A DNA stretch of 18,141 nt from Methanobacteriota archaeon (GCA_023434825.1 JAEYSH010000128.1:1-18141); one strand, 5' to 3'; shown: positions 7,762 through 15,307, counted from the stretch's first letter. Translations and numbers: made by a program. The notes: generated from the sequence alone by a model not told the origin.

Positions 7762-7953
7762 TTAGATTTGAAAATATTGCAGGATTAATGAATTTAATTC
7801 TCCTTCAGGATTTTTTATAGTTGCATGAGTAACAAAAGGTCCAATACCCTCAGAATTCGTGCATTCACAGTTTTTAGGTAATTTAACATAAGGAAATTTG
7901 ATATGCGTTTGATTTACCTTATCATAAGTGGAATTTATTGTATCTTTTTCCAT
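7762..7953 (-). CDS. Small protein of unknown family upstream of gad
   Basis: A 63-codon frame ending 14 nt before the gad ATG on the same strand; the gad ribosome site follows its stop directly, which suggests one transcript. AGGTCA upstream of the ATG at 7953 is a fair ribosome site. The protein is soluble with no signal peptide or membrane segment. It contains a C-E-C pair (C29, C31) and His43 near the middle, with KLPKNCECTNSEGIGPFVTH as the most distinctive stretch, so metal binding is conceivable. I do not recognise the family. It could be a real small protein, or the remnant of a longer gene. Confidence 0.55.
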   Translation of the reverse strand: MEKDTINSTYDKVNQTHIKFPYVKLPKNCECTNSEGIGPFVTHATIKNPEGELNSLILQYFQI

Positions 7954-8010
7954 TCTTTGACCTGTTTATGTGCTATTAGTTTTTAAAGCAACTAAATCGA
8001 TTGTTTAAAA

Positions 8011-8019
8011 TTTTTATAA
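8011..8019 (-). promoter_or_regulatory. Candidate TATA box for the small gene and gad
   Basis: Reads TTATAAAAA on the minus strand, about 58 nt upstream of the ATG at 7953, giving a predicted leader of about 30 nt. It would drive the 63-codon gene and gad together. Confidence 0.4.
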
Positions 8020-8120
8020 CTCAGTTATTTATCATTTTCGATATTTATTTTATAAATATAATCGTAATAAGCTATTTTTTTCATAGAAGTCTTGATTATT
8101 TAGATTTTTGAGAAATTTCA

Positions 8121-8129
8121 TATAATATT
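8121..8129 (+). promoter_or_regulatory. TATA box placed for a leaderless transcript
   Basis: TATAATATT is centred about 24 nt before the ATG at 8148. Archaeal initiation occurs about 25 nt downstream of the box, so the transcript would begin at or next to the start codon. The absence of any ribosome site before this ATG agrees. A second TATA-like stretch at 8048-8060 would instead give a leader of about 70 nt. Confidence 0.45.
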
Positions 8130-8147
8130 AATTACTTAAATAGTATC

Positions 8148-8876
8148 ATGCCTTCATTCAAATTTTCAAATAAATTGCAGAAATATCTGCAAAAAATCGA
8201 AAAAGATACGGGAAAAGAAGTTAAAATACTTGAAAGCCCTCATCTTGGTTTAAAAGGCATGTGGGCTGGCTATAGATATCATCCGGATTTTATAATTGTT
8301 ATAATACGTTCAGGCATTGAAAAAACAAATGAAACTATAGAACGTTCTATTGCTCATGAAGCAACTCATGGATATATAATATTTAAAATGAATTACTGCA
8401 TGGCAGATTTTAAACCAGAAACCTCTGAAAATGAGAAAAAAGATATTCAAATGATATTTACAATGGTTGATGACATTGTTGTAAATAAAATAATTTCTCT
8501 AAATGGTTTTCGACCCTTTGGTGAAGAATATTTGACAGTTGTTAAAAAAGAAATTGATTCAATGCTTGCAGGAATTGATTTTTACCGTCAGTTTTCAGAT
8601 GATCTTCTTTTTGATGATTTATTAATGATAACACGTTATATTGTTGCATGGGGATTTTTAGAATTTTTTGACCTTCAAATGGAAGCACTAGAGACTCTTA
8701 AAAAGTACATCGACGTATTTAAAGATACTTATCCTTTACAGTATGAAATTGCAGATAAAGTGAAAAATATAATCCTTAAAAATGATATTTTTAAAAAAGA
8801 AGGCCATTGCAACGCTATGAATGATATTTTAGGTCTTTTAAAATTCAAAGCGTTGGTGACAATAGTAAATGCTTAA
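8148..8876 (+). CDS. Putative zinc-dependent protein with an HExxH motif, family not recognised
   Basis: The 242-residue protein has no signal peptide or clear membrane segment, so it is probably cytoplasmic. HEATH at 70-74, preceded by ERSIA and followed by the hydrophobic GYIIF, fits a zincin helix with the two His as zinc ligands and Glu71 as the catalytic base. A possible third ligand lies in TMVDDIVVNKI (Asp108 or Asp109), 34-35 residues on, a spacing found in several zincin families. The C-terminal half looks helical (DDLLFDDLLM, LEFFDLQMEALETL). It lacks SprT, M48 and ImmA signatures that I can identify. No ribosome site is seen, and the gene may be leaderless. It stands alone between divergent and convergent neighbours. 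The substrate is unknown. Confidence 0.7.
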   Translation: MPSFKFSNKLQKYLQKIEKDTGKEVKILESPHLGLKGMWAGYRYHPDFIIVIIRSGIEKTNETIERSIAHEATHGYIIFKMNYCMADFKPETSENEKKDIQMIFTMVDDIVVNKIISLNGFRPFGEEYLTVVKKEIDSMLAGIDFYRQFSDDLLFDDLLMITRYIVAWGFLEFFDLQMEALETLKKYIDVFKDTYPLQYEIADKVKNIILKNDIFKKEGHCNAMNDILGLLKFKALVTIVNA

Positions 8877-8937
8877 AAAAATTATATCAGGGATAAAAAA
8901 GCATTAATATTATTATAAAAACTATTTAAAGATGTAA

Positions 8938-9219
8938 TTAATTGAGTTTTGGGGTATTCCCGTTCTTTTCCCTGTATTCTTTTAAAAGTATATTCTGCCT
9001 TAACTTTGAACTCTTTTTGCTATCATTTTCTCTGAATCTGAAGTAAGATATCTCTTCGGTTTCATCTGATAAATGGCTTAAAAGAGTATTCACAAGTTTT
9101 CCCTGGCCTATATATACAATTTCTTTGTTTTCATCTGCTAACTGGTAAACGCCGTATGCGTTTGGTAGTTGCTTGATATTTTCTTCATTGAAATCAATCC
9201 ATCGTTTTGATGCTGGCAT
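8938..9219 (-). CDS. Small GIY-YIG-like protein, probably not an active nuclease
   Basis: A 93-residue protein taken from the ATG at 9219, because GGAGGT lies 5 nt upstream; a frame opening at 9237 would place that site inside the gene. The core shows GVY (23-25) and YIG (36-38) with the spacing of a GIY-YIG domain, and the C-terminal PKLN resembles the usual PxxN ending. The expected Arg on the helix after YIG appears replaced (KLVNTLLSHL). The catalytic Glu position in RQNILLKEY aligns by eye to Gln75. It may therefore bind nucleic acid without cutting. Related short proteins occur in other archaea, but I cannot name a function. It lies 57 nt downstream of the metallopeptidase gene on the same strand. 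Confidence 0.68.
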   Translation of the reverse strand: MPASKRWIDFNEENIKQLPNAYGVYQLADENKEIVYIGQGKLVNTLLSHLSDETEEISYFRFRENDSKKSSKLRQNILLKEYREKNGNTPKLN

Positions 9220-9224
9220 TGTGT

Positions 9225-9230
9225 ACCTCC
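9225..9230 (-). promoter_or_regulatory. Strong ribosome binding site deciding the start of the GIY-YIG-like gene
   Basis: GGAGGT on the minus strand, 5 nt before the ATG at 9219. It overrules the upstream in-frame ATG at 9237, which has no comparable site. Confidence 0.8.
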
Positions 9231-9294
9231 ATTCCATGTTTTTATTTTTAATATTTATTATTTTAAGTATATAATCTCTTCTATGATTCTTTAA

Positions 9295-9867
9295 TCATGA
9301 AGATTTAACCAGATTGTCTTGAACTGCAAACCAGTAAATTGAAAGTTCAATTTCTAAATTTTTATAGTTTTCAAATTTTGAAGATACTATTTTCCAGAAT
9401 CTTTTGCTGTGGTTAAGTTCAACAAGGTGAGCAATTTCATGAAAAACAACATATTCAATGAGAGTCTCTGGTAAATATTTAAGATAGACATTTATACTTA
9501 TATTTCTTTTGCTGCTGCAGCTTCCCCATCTGGTTTTCATTTTCTTAAAATAAACCTTTTTTACAGTTACATTGAGTTCATTTGAAAAAACTTGGACTAA
9601 ATTTTTCACTAAATCTCTAAATTCACTTTCTTTTTGATTTAAATTTAGTTCTAATAATTCTGCACACTTCTTTTTTTTATTTATCTCTTTGAATTTTTTG
9701 TAAATCCATTTTTCATGTTTTTCAATGATTTTTTCATGATTATTAAATCCCATTGGTGAAATAAGGATCAATCTATCGTTTTTAATTTCTAAACGCCAGT
9801 ATTTTACTTTTCGGGTTATTATTTCATATTCAACAGTTAAATCTTGAATTTCAACAGTTTTCATCAT
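9295..9867 (-). CDS. YgjP-like (DUF45) zinc metallopeptidase
   Basis: Cytoplasmic zincin of the YgjP/DUF45 group, related to SprT/WLM peptidases. Counting from the chosen start (190 residues), the N-terminal half has the family strand pattern VKYWRLEIKNDRLILISPMG. TRWGSC lies at 112-117. HEIAH at 143-147 gives two zinc His and the catalytic Glu. NHSKRFW (152-158) supplies the third ligand, His153. The length is slightly below the usual 220-240. The frame also opens with GTG at 9876. GTGA just ahead of the tandem ATGs at 9867 and 9864 looks like a ribosome site, so an ATG start is preferred, though not settled. In bacteria the gene often lies beside restriction systems; none is visible here. 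The substrate is unknown. Confidence 0.85.
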   Translation of the reverse strand: MMKTVEIQDLTVEYEIITRKVKYWRLEIKNDRLILISPMGFNNHEKIIEKHEKWIYKKFKEINKKKKCAELLELNLNQKESEFRDLVKNLVQVFSNELNVTVKKVYFKKMKTRWGSCSSKRNISINVYLKYLPETLIEYVVFHEIAHLVELNHSKRFWKIVSSKFENYKNLEIELSIYWFAVQDNLVKSS

Positions 9868-9910
9868 TGAGTTCACTTGTTTATAAAATTTAATTAATAT
9901 ACAAAAACTT

Positions 9911-9923
9911 AATTTATATAATT
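9911..9923. promoter_or_regulatory. Near-symmetric TATA element between the metallopeptidase gene and iorA
   Basis: AATTTATATAATT reads as a good TATA box on both strands. On the minus strand it lies about 45-55 nt before the metallopeptidase start. On the plus strand it lies about 90 nt before the iorA ATG. It may serve either or both divergent genes. Confidence 0.4.
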
Positions 9924-10009
9924 ACTAAATTAATTTTATCTCATTTTAATTATTCTGGAATATTTGTAAAAATAAATTAGATTACTATTAATCATTTAAG
10001 GACGATATT

Positions 10010-11857
10010 ATGAAGTTAAAAAAAATTTCAAAGGGTAAAGATAAGGAAAAATTATTCTTACTGGGTAATGAAGCCGCAGTTAGGGGCGCCATAGAATCTG
10101 GTGTTTCTGTAGCATCAACTTATCCTGGAACGCCCTCATCTGAGATTGGCAACGTGCTGTCTATGGTCGCAAAAGATGCAGACATGTATTTTGAATTTTC
10201 TATAAATGAAAAGGTTGCTCTTGAAGTAGCGGCTGCAGCAGCAGCTTCAGGGCTCCGTTCATTTACTTTTATGAAACATGTTGGATTAAATGTCGCTGCG
10301 GACTCATTTATGAGTGTTGTTTATTCTGGAGTAAACGGCGGAATGATAATTCTTTCAGCAGACGATCCATCAATGTTTTCATCTCAAAATGAACAGGATA
10401 ACAGGCATTATGCAAGATTGGCGAATATTCCAATGGTAGAACCATCAAATCCTCAAGAAATAAAGGATTTAATGAAGTACTGCTATGAACTTTCTGAAGA
10501 ATATGAGGTCCCAATTTTAATGCGTACAACTACAAGAGTATCTCATATGCGTGGTATTGTAGAGCTTGGAAATCCTGAAACTACTAAAAAAACAGGATAT
10601 TTTAAAAAGGACCCGCAAAGATTTGTTCCAGTTCCTTCAAGTGCGAGGATAATGCACCAGAAGCTAGTTTCCAAAATGGAAAAATTAGAAGATGTGGTTA
10701 ATAATTCTCCATTAAACGAAATATTTGATAATGGGGGCAAAATGGGTATAATCACTAGTGGAAGCGCATTTAACTATGTTATGGATATAGTTGAGGAGAA
10801 TGAACTTCCAATAAACGTTTTAAAAATAACATTATCCTATCCTTTCCCTGAAGAGAAAGTACTGAAGTTTATTGAAGACCTTGACAGTGTAATCGTTGTT
10901 GAAGAAGTTGATCCAGTAATGGAAAAAGATGTTTTCGCAGTTATTGGAAAACATGGGCTTAATAAAAAGGTTTATGGTAAATTAGACGGTACATTCCCTA
11001 TGATCTTTGAATACAGTCCAGATATAATACTGGAAGGATTAGCTAAGATCATGAACGTTGAAATTACAAAAACAGAAAATACTCATGATATTCCATTACC
11101 TAACCGACCGCCGACTTTATGTCCTGGATGTCCACATAGAGCAGCTTATTATGTCGTAAAAAAGGCAGGTGAAAACCTAAATCTTGATGTTATTTATCCA
11201 ACTGATATCGGCTGTTATACTCTTGGAATTGAAAAACCTTACGAAATGGCAGATTACTTGCTTTCTATGGGTTCAAGTATTGGTACAAGCTGTGGATTTT
11301 CAAAATCAGTTCATCAAAACATTGTAAGCTTTATTGGAGATTCTACATTTTTCCATGCAGGGATTCCACCATTAATCAATGCAGTACATAATAAAGATAA
11401 GTTTGTACTTGTTATTTTAGATAACAGGACAACTGCAATGACCGGCGGACAACCTCATCCAGGTTTACCCGTTGATGGAATGGGGGATTCAGCGCCTGAT
11501 CTTTCAATTGAAAAAATTGTTGAAGCTGCTGGAGTAGAATTTTTAGAAGTCATTAATCCTCTTAATGTTAAAAAGGCACAGGAAACATTTGAAAAAGCCT
11601 TGCAATATGATGGGGTGGCTGTAGTGATTTCTAAGTATCCATGTGTACTAATTAAAGATGGAAAGAAGAAAAAACAGATTGTAGTGGATGTTGATGAATC
11701 TAAATGTGATAAATGCATGGATTGTCTTAAAGAACTTACCTGTCCTGCAATTTACCTGTCGGAAGATGGTTCTGTAAATGTGGATTCTGCAGCGTGCAAA
11801 GGATGCACAGTTTGCATACAGATGTGCAGTGAAAAAGCTATTGGAGTTAAAAAGTAA
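10010..11857 (+). CDS. iorA: Indolepyruvate:ferredoxin oxidoreductase subunit alpha
   Basis: The IorAB enzyme interconverts aryl-2-oxoacids (indolepyruvate, phenylpyruvate, 4-hydroxyphenylpyruvate) plus CoA with arylacetyl-CoA, CO2 and reduced ferredoxin. In methanogens it can run toward carboxylation for aromatic amino-acid synthesis from aryl acids. The 615 residues are full length. YPGTPSSE (39-46) starts the pyrimidine-binding domain. CPGCPHR lies at 371-377. The TPP/Mg motif runs from GDSTFFHAG (443-451) to N472. A C-terminal two-cluster ferredoxin domain has C566/569/572/578 and C596/599/602/606. In the second cluster Ser follows the last Cys instead of the common Pro. AAGGACGAT (9998-10006) supports the start. 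iorB follows after 13 nt. Confidence 0.96.
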   Translation: MKLKKISKGKDKEKLFLLGNEAAVRGAIESGVSVASTYPGTPSSEIGNVLSMVAKDADMYFEFSINEKVALEVAAAAAASGLRSFTFMKHVGLNVAADSFMSVVYSGVNGGMIILSADDPSMFSSQNEQDNRHYARLANIPMVEPSNPQEIKDLMKYCYELSEEYEVPILMRTTTRVSHMRGIVELGNPETTKKTGYFKKDPQRFVPVPSSARIMHQKLVSKMEKLEDVVNNSPLNEIFDNGGKMGIITSGSAFNYVMDIVEENELPINVLKITLSYPFPEEKVLKFIEDLDSVIVVEEVDPVMEKDVFAVIGKHGLNKKVYGKLDGTFPMIFEYSPDIILEGLAKIMNVEITKTENTHDIPLPNRPPTLCPGCPHRAAYYVVKKAGENLNLDVIYPTDIGCYTLGIEKPYEMADYLLSMGSSIGTSCGFSKSVHQNIVSFIGDSTFFHAGIPPLINAVHNKDKFVLVILDNRTTAMTGGQPHPGLPVDGMGDSAPDLSIEKIVEAAGVEFLEVINPLNVKKAQETFEKALQYDGVAVVISKYPCVLIKDGKKKKQIVVDVDESKCDKCMDCLKELTCPAIYLSEDGSVNVDSAACKGCTVCIQMCSEKAIGVKK

Positions 11858-11870
11858 TTGGAGAGATAAA

Positions 11871-12461
11871 ATGAAACCATATAACATTTATATCTGTGGA
11901 GTTGGAGGCCAGGGAATCATTAAAACTTCTATTGTAATTGGCGAAGCAGCAATGAATAGTGATTTAGGAGTGGTAATGAGTGAAATTCACGGAATGTCCC
12001 AACGTGGTGGAGTAGTATCTACTGAACTTAGAATTGGAGATTCAAAAAGTCCAATTATTGAAGATAAAAGTGCAGACCTTTTAATTGCATTTGAACCAAT
12101 AGAAGCACTTAGAGCTATTTCTAAAGCAAGTAATGAAACTCAAGTAGTTGTTAATACTTCTCCAATCATGCCTTTTAATATTCAGGGTAGTGATATCCCT
12201 TATCCGAATGTATCTGAAGTTTTAGAGGAATTAAAGTCCAAAGTAAAAAATGTATATGCAATGGATGCTGAAAAAATCGCTAAAAATGCTGGCCATATAC
12301 TTTCGCTTAATATGGTGATGTTAGGTGGTGCAGCAGCTGTTTCAGGATTCCCAATAGAAAAAGAAATGATTATTGAATCTATGAAGGAAAATCTACCTCA
12401 AAAGAGTATTCCTATAAATATGGATGCATTCGAGCAAGGATTTGATTTTGTTACTAAATAA
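11871..12461 (+). CDS. iorB: Indolepyruvate:ferredoxin oxidoreductase subunit beta
   Basis: The gamma-type subunit of the 2-oxoacid:ferredoxin oxidoreductase, completing the IorAB enzyme. The 196 residues match the family. GVGGQG (10-15) and GMSQRGG (41-47), typical of this subunit, are present. The frame is open upstream inside iorA, but GGAGAGAT (11860-11867) fixes the ATG at 11871, 13 nt after the iorA stop; the two genes form one operon. Confidence 0.95.
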   Translation: MKPYNIYICGVGGQGIIKTSIVIGEAAMNSDLGVVMSEIHGMSQRGGVVSTELRIGDSKSPIIEDKSADLLIAFEPIEALRAISKASNETQVVVNTSPIMPFNIQGSDIPYPNVSEVLEELKSKVKNVYAMDAEKIAKNAGHILSLNMVMLGGAAAVSGFPIEKEMIIESMKENLPQKSIPINMDAFEQGFDFVTK

Positions 12462-12464
12462 TAC

Positions 12465-12471
12465 TTTTTTT
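12465..12471 (+). terminator. T-run terminator after iorAB
   Basis: T7 begins 3 nt after the iorB stop, followed by more T-rich sequence. A weak 7-bp inverted repeat (12477-12483 and 12502-12508) lies just beyond. The following gene has its own strong ribosome site after a 214-nt gap, so iorAB probably ends here. Confidence 0.5.
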
Positions 12472-12663
12472 ATATTTTATTGCTAATTTTTAATATCATT
12501 GGCAATAATTATGGTAAATTTTAAATAATAGAATTTATCCATTTTATTTTAGAAAATAGGATTATATCAGTTATTTTAAGTCTGATGGATTCTTTTCACT
12601 TCTATTTATTTTTAGATGTGCACCATCAAAGTAATTCTTTTTACAATTTTCTTAAAATTAAAA

Positions 12664-12671
12664 GGAGGTGA
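12664..12671 (+). promoter_or_regulatory. Perfect ribosome binding site deciding the PepSY gene start
   Basis: GGAGGTGA, 4 nt before the ATG at 12676. It rules out the in-frame ATG at 12616, which would add 20 unconserved residues. A site this strong suggests high translation. Confidence 0.85.
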
Positions 12672-12675
12672 AAAG

Positions 12676-13086
12676 ATGGATAATAAAATTGTTGCAGTTA
12701 TAATCATTGTTTTGTTAATTGTTGTGGGAGCTGCATATGTTATGGGAACTCAAAATTCTAATACGCCTTCTGTTGCTGTAAATAACACTACTAATGATAC
12801 TAAAGATCTAACTAAAGTGACTCACACTTCTACAAAGAAGAATACTACTAATAATAACCCTACTGTAAAAATATCTGCATCACAAGCTCAATCAATTGCT
12901 GTTGGCGCTGCTGAAGAATTAGGTGGGGAAAAAGTCAAAGCAGGAACTCCTATTCTATTTAAATGGACTGAAAACACTAAACATACATGGGTATGGGACG
13001 TACCATTGACTTATGTTTCCAATGGAACAGATGCCGGTGCAATGTACGTAGATGCAATGACTGGAGTAGTCATTATGAATGAATGA
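12676..13086 (+). CDS. Small membrane-anchored or secreted PepSY-like protein
   Basis: A 136-residue protein. Residues 4-23 form a hydrophobic N-terminal segment, either a signal anchor or an uncleaved signal peptide. A Ser/Thr/Asn-rich linker (26-63) follows, carrying several N-x-T/S sequons (for example N36, N40, N56), fitting an exposed, possibly glycosylated surface spacer. Residues 66-136 resemble a single PepSY domain: ISASQAQSIAVGAAEE helix, then WVWDVPLTYV and AMYVDAMTGVVIMNE strands. PepSY domains are linked to protease inhibition or cell-surface sensing, but no partner protease is adjacent. It sits alone between the iorAB operon and the convergent ACT gene. Confidence 0.78.
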   Translation: MDNKIVAVIIIVLLIVVGAAYVMGTQNSNTPSVAVNNTTNDTKDLTKVTHTSTKKNTTNNNPTVKISASQAQSIAVGAAEELGGEKVKAGTPILFKWTENTKHTWVWDVPLTYVSNGTDAGAMYVDAMTGVVIMNE

Positions 13087-13103
13087 TAACTTTCTTAATT
13101 TTC

Positions 13104-13111
13104 TTTTTTTT
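13104..13111 (+). terminator. T-run terminator after the PepSY gene
   Basis: T8 begins 18 nt after the stop. The same 47-nt stretch between convergent genes holds A-runs that give T-runs on the minus strand for the ACT gene, so it probably ends both transcripts. Confidence 0.5.
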
Positions 13112-13133
13112 AAAATAAAAATAGGATTATTTT

Positions 13134-13565
13134 TTATAACCCATATATTTCATTCGCGGTTACAACTTCAGCCCCGCCGCTTTTTAAGGCTTCAATACCT
13201 TCATCAATGTTTTCTGGATGTAATAATACTATAGCTCTGTTTTCTTTCTCTTCCACGAATGCGTAAAGATATTCAAGGTTAATATCGTTATCATCCAGAA
13301 TTCCAAGGATTCTACCTAAACTTCCAGGATCATCTTCCATTCTAACAGCAATTACTTCTCCTACTTTAACGATAAAATTATTCTCTTCAAGTAACTTTTT
13401 AGTTCCTTCTGGATCTGGAACAATTAATCTTAAAATCCCGAAATCAGAAGTATCTGCAATTGAAAGGGCCCTTATATTTACTCCACCCTTTTCAAGTACA
13501 TCAAGAGCGTTTTTCATTCTTCCTTTTCTATTTTCTAAAAATATGGATAGTTGTTTTACTTTCAT
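13134..13565 (-). CDS. Tandem ACT-domain protein linked to the aryl-CoA ligase
   Basis: The 143 residues are two ACT domains with no catalytic part. ACT1 (about 4-66) starts KQLSIFLENRKGRMKNALDV, with NIRALSIAD as its second strand. ACT2 (about 72-138) has DDPGSLGRILGILDD and NLEYLYAF. The N/DxxG turn that usually contacts an amino-acid ligand is present in both (ENRKGRM, EDDPGSL). Such stand-alone double-ACT proteins often sit beside paaK and ior genes in anaerobes and are presumed to sense an amino acid. It starts 11 nt after the paaK stop, with GGGGGC upstream of the ATG, so the two are co-transcribed. Whether it regulates PaaK, IorAB or transcription is unknown. Confidence 0.88.
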   Translation of the reverse strand: MKVKQLSIFLENRKGRMKNALDVLEKGGVNIRALSIADTSDFGILRLIVPDPEGTKKLLEENNFIVKVGEVIAVRMEDDPGSLGRILGILDDNDINLEYLYAFVEEKENRAIVLLHPENIDEGIEALKSGGAEVVTANEIYGL

Positions 13566-13576
13566 AGAATGCCCCC

Positions 13577-14881
13577 TTATTCATCAAATTTCCTTTTATC
13601 AATGACTCTAACAGCTTTCCCTTCACTTCTTGGAAGTGTTTTAGGCTCTACAAGAGTTACATCAATCTGCAATCCAATTTCATTCCTTATATTATCTTCA
13701 ATTTTTTTCCTTATTCCAACCAATTCCTTTATTTCGTCAGAAAAGAGCTCTGGAGAGGCTTCAACCTGTACTTCCATTACATCGAGGAGATGTGGCCTGC
13801 TAACAATGATCTGATAATGCGGTTCGATTCCATCCATTTCCAGGAGTGCTTTTTCAATTTGTGATGGGAATACAGAAACTCCTTTAATTTTTAGCATGTC
13901 GTCTGCCCGTCCGGTTATTCTTTCCATCTTAATTAAAGTCCTTCCACATTCACATGTTCCCTTTTTTAGAGATGTTATATCTTTTGTACGGAATCTTAGT
14001 ATAGGCATACCATCTCTGGTTAATGTGGTTAAAACAAGTTCTCCTTTTTCCCCTTCTGGTAAGACTTCCAGAGTTTCTGAATCTATTATTTCTGGATAGA
14101 AATGATCATCCATAATGTGTAAACCGTCTTGTTCGGAACATTCAAGTGCTACTCCCGGTCCCATTATCTCAGTTAAGCCGTAAATGTTATAGGCAGGTGC
14201 ATTGAATCTTTTTTCAATTTCTGCACGCATTTCTGTTGTCCACATTTCAGCCCCAAAACCTATTGCTTTTAAATTTAAGTCTGCAGTATCTAAACCTTCT
14301 TCTTCAGCCACTTCAGCAAGGTAAAGCCCATAAGATGGGGTGAAAATAACGATACTTGCATCAAAATCATTCATTATTTCAATCTGCCTTTTTGTCTGGC
14401 CTGTTGAAATTGGAATAACAGTTGCACCAATTTTTTGTGCACCGTAGTGAACTCCGAAACCTCCTGTAAAAAGACCATATCCATGTGTATTCTGGATAAT
14501 ATCTTCTTCATCAGCCCCAAACATGGTTAAGCCTCGGGCCATAATTTCGCTCCAGATATCAAGGTCTTTTTTAGTATATCCTGATACAGTAGGTTTTCCC
14601 GTAGTTCCAGAAGAGGTGTGTATTTCAACAATCTCTTTTCGAGGGACTGCAAACATTTTAAATGGATATGCTTCCCTTAGGTCGTCTTTAGTGGTTAATG
14701 GGAGTTTTTCAATATCTTTCAATGTTTTAATGTCCTCAGGTTTAATACCTTTATCATCAAAACGTTTTTTGTAAAAGGGAACATTTTCATAAGCTCTTTT
14801 TACAATTTCTTGTAATCTTTTAAGCTGTAGCTCCTCTTTTTCTTCCTGTGGCATGCACTCTGCTTCTTCATTCCAGATCAT
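13577..14881 (-). CDS. paaK: Phenylacetate-CoA ligase-type aryl-acid:CoA ligase
   Basis: Forms arylacetyl-CoA from an aryl acid, ATP and CoA through an acyl-adenylate. The 434 residues match PaaK length. The P-loop is SSGTTGKPT (90-98). YGLTE (234-238) and GRADD (324-328) are AMP-binding-superfamily motifs. A CxC pair (C310, C312) lies in the usual PaaK insert. The C-terminal lid runs from about 330 and contains KGVSVFPSQIE; Lys422 in SEGKAVRV is the likely adenylation lysine. AAGGGAT precedes the ATG at 14881. Beside iorAB it would supply arylacetyl-CoA for reductive carboxylation, or recover CoA-thioester energy in reverse. Exact substrate preference (phenylacetate, indoleacetate, hydroxyphenylacetate) cannot be read from sequence. 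Confidence 0.93.
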   Translation of the reverse strand: MIWNEEAECMPQEEKEELQLKRLQEIVKRAYENVPFYKKRFDDKGIKPEDIKTLKDIEKLPLTTKDDLREAYPFKMFAVPRKEIVEIHTSSGTTGKPTVSGYTKKDLDIWSEIMARGLTMFGADEEDIIQNTHGYGLFTGGFGVHYGAQKIGATVIPISTGQTKRQIEIMNDFDASIVIFTPSYGLYLAEVAEEEGLDTADLNLKAIGFGAEMWTTEMRAEIEKRFNAPAYNIYGLTEIMGPGVALECSEQDGLHIMDDHFYPEIIDSETLEVLPEGEKGELVLTTLTRDGMPILRFRTKDITSLKKGTCECGRTLIKMERITGRADDMLKIKGVSVFPSQIEKALLEMDGIEPHYQIIVSRPHLLDVMEVQVEASPELFSDEIKELVGIRKKIEDNIRNEIGLQIDVTLVEPKTLPRSEGKAVRVIDKRKFDE

Positions 14882-14971
14882 ATTTATCCCTTGATAATTA
14901 ATTTGTTGAGTATAAATTTTCTGAATTTTCTTTAAATAAAAAAACCCTCTAATCTTGTTTAATTATTAGCA

Positions 14972-14981
14972 ATTTATAAAA
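14972..14981 (-). promoter_or_regulatory. Candidate TATA box for the paaK-ACT operon
   Basis: Reads TTTTATAAAT on the minus strand with purine-rich GGTAAG upstream (BRE-like), about 91 nt before the paaK ATG. Confidence 0.45.
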
Positions 14982-15307
14982 CTTACCATAATATTTTCAT
15001 GTCTAAAATGGCTATTAAATTCGCTAAATTAATGTTTAATGATATATTCTATATTTCGCTGAATTTTTACCATAAAACTAATAAAAATCATGAATATTGT
15101 TCATTAATATTAATCTAAAACATATTTTTATCTATGTTCTGCATCTAAATTAGCTCATAATTATTTAGAATTATTTTTATATTAAAACATGGTTAATATC
15201 CTTTGTTAATATTAAAAATATTCATGTTCTTTATGTTTATTTTTTAAGTATTCATATCTAATAGACATTAAGGTGTTAAATAAGTTATAATCTTTGTATT
15301 AAAAAAA

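Noticed and set aside
9295..9867. Restriction-modification or defence island suggested by YgjP and GIY-YIG neighbours
   Set aside because: No methylase, restriction subunit, helicase or toxin-antitoxin pair is present, and the GIY-YIG-like protein appears catalytically dead.
11778..11870. Upstream extension of the iorB frame
   Set aside because: It lies inside the ferredoxin domain of iorA; the ribosome site and the family start MKPYNIYICGVGG fix 11871.
12477..12508. 7-bp inverted repeat TTATTGC/GCAATAA after iorB
   Set aside because: Weak A/T-rich stem with an 18-nt loop; the T-run before it already explains termination.
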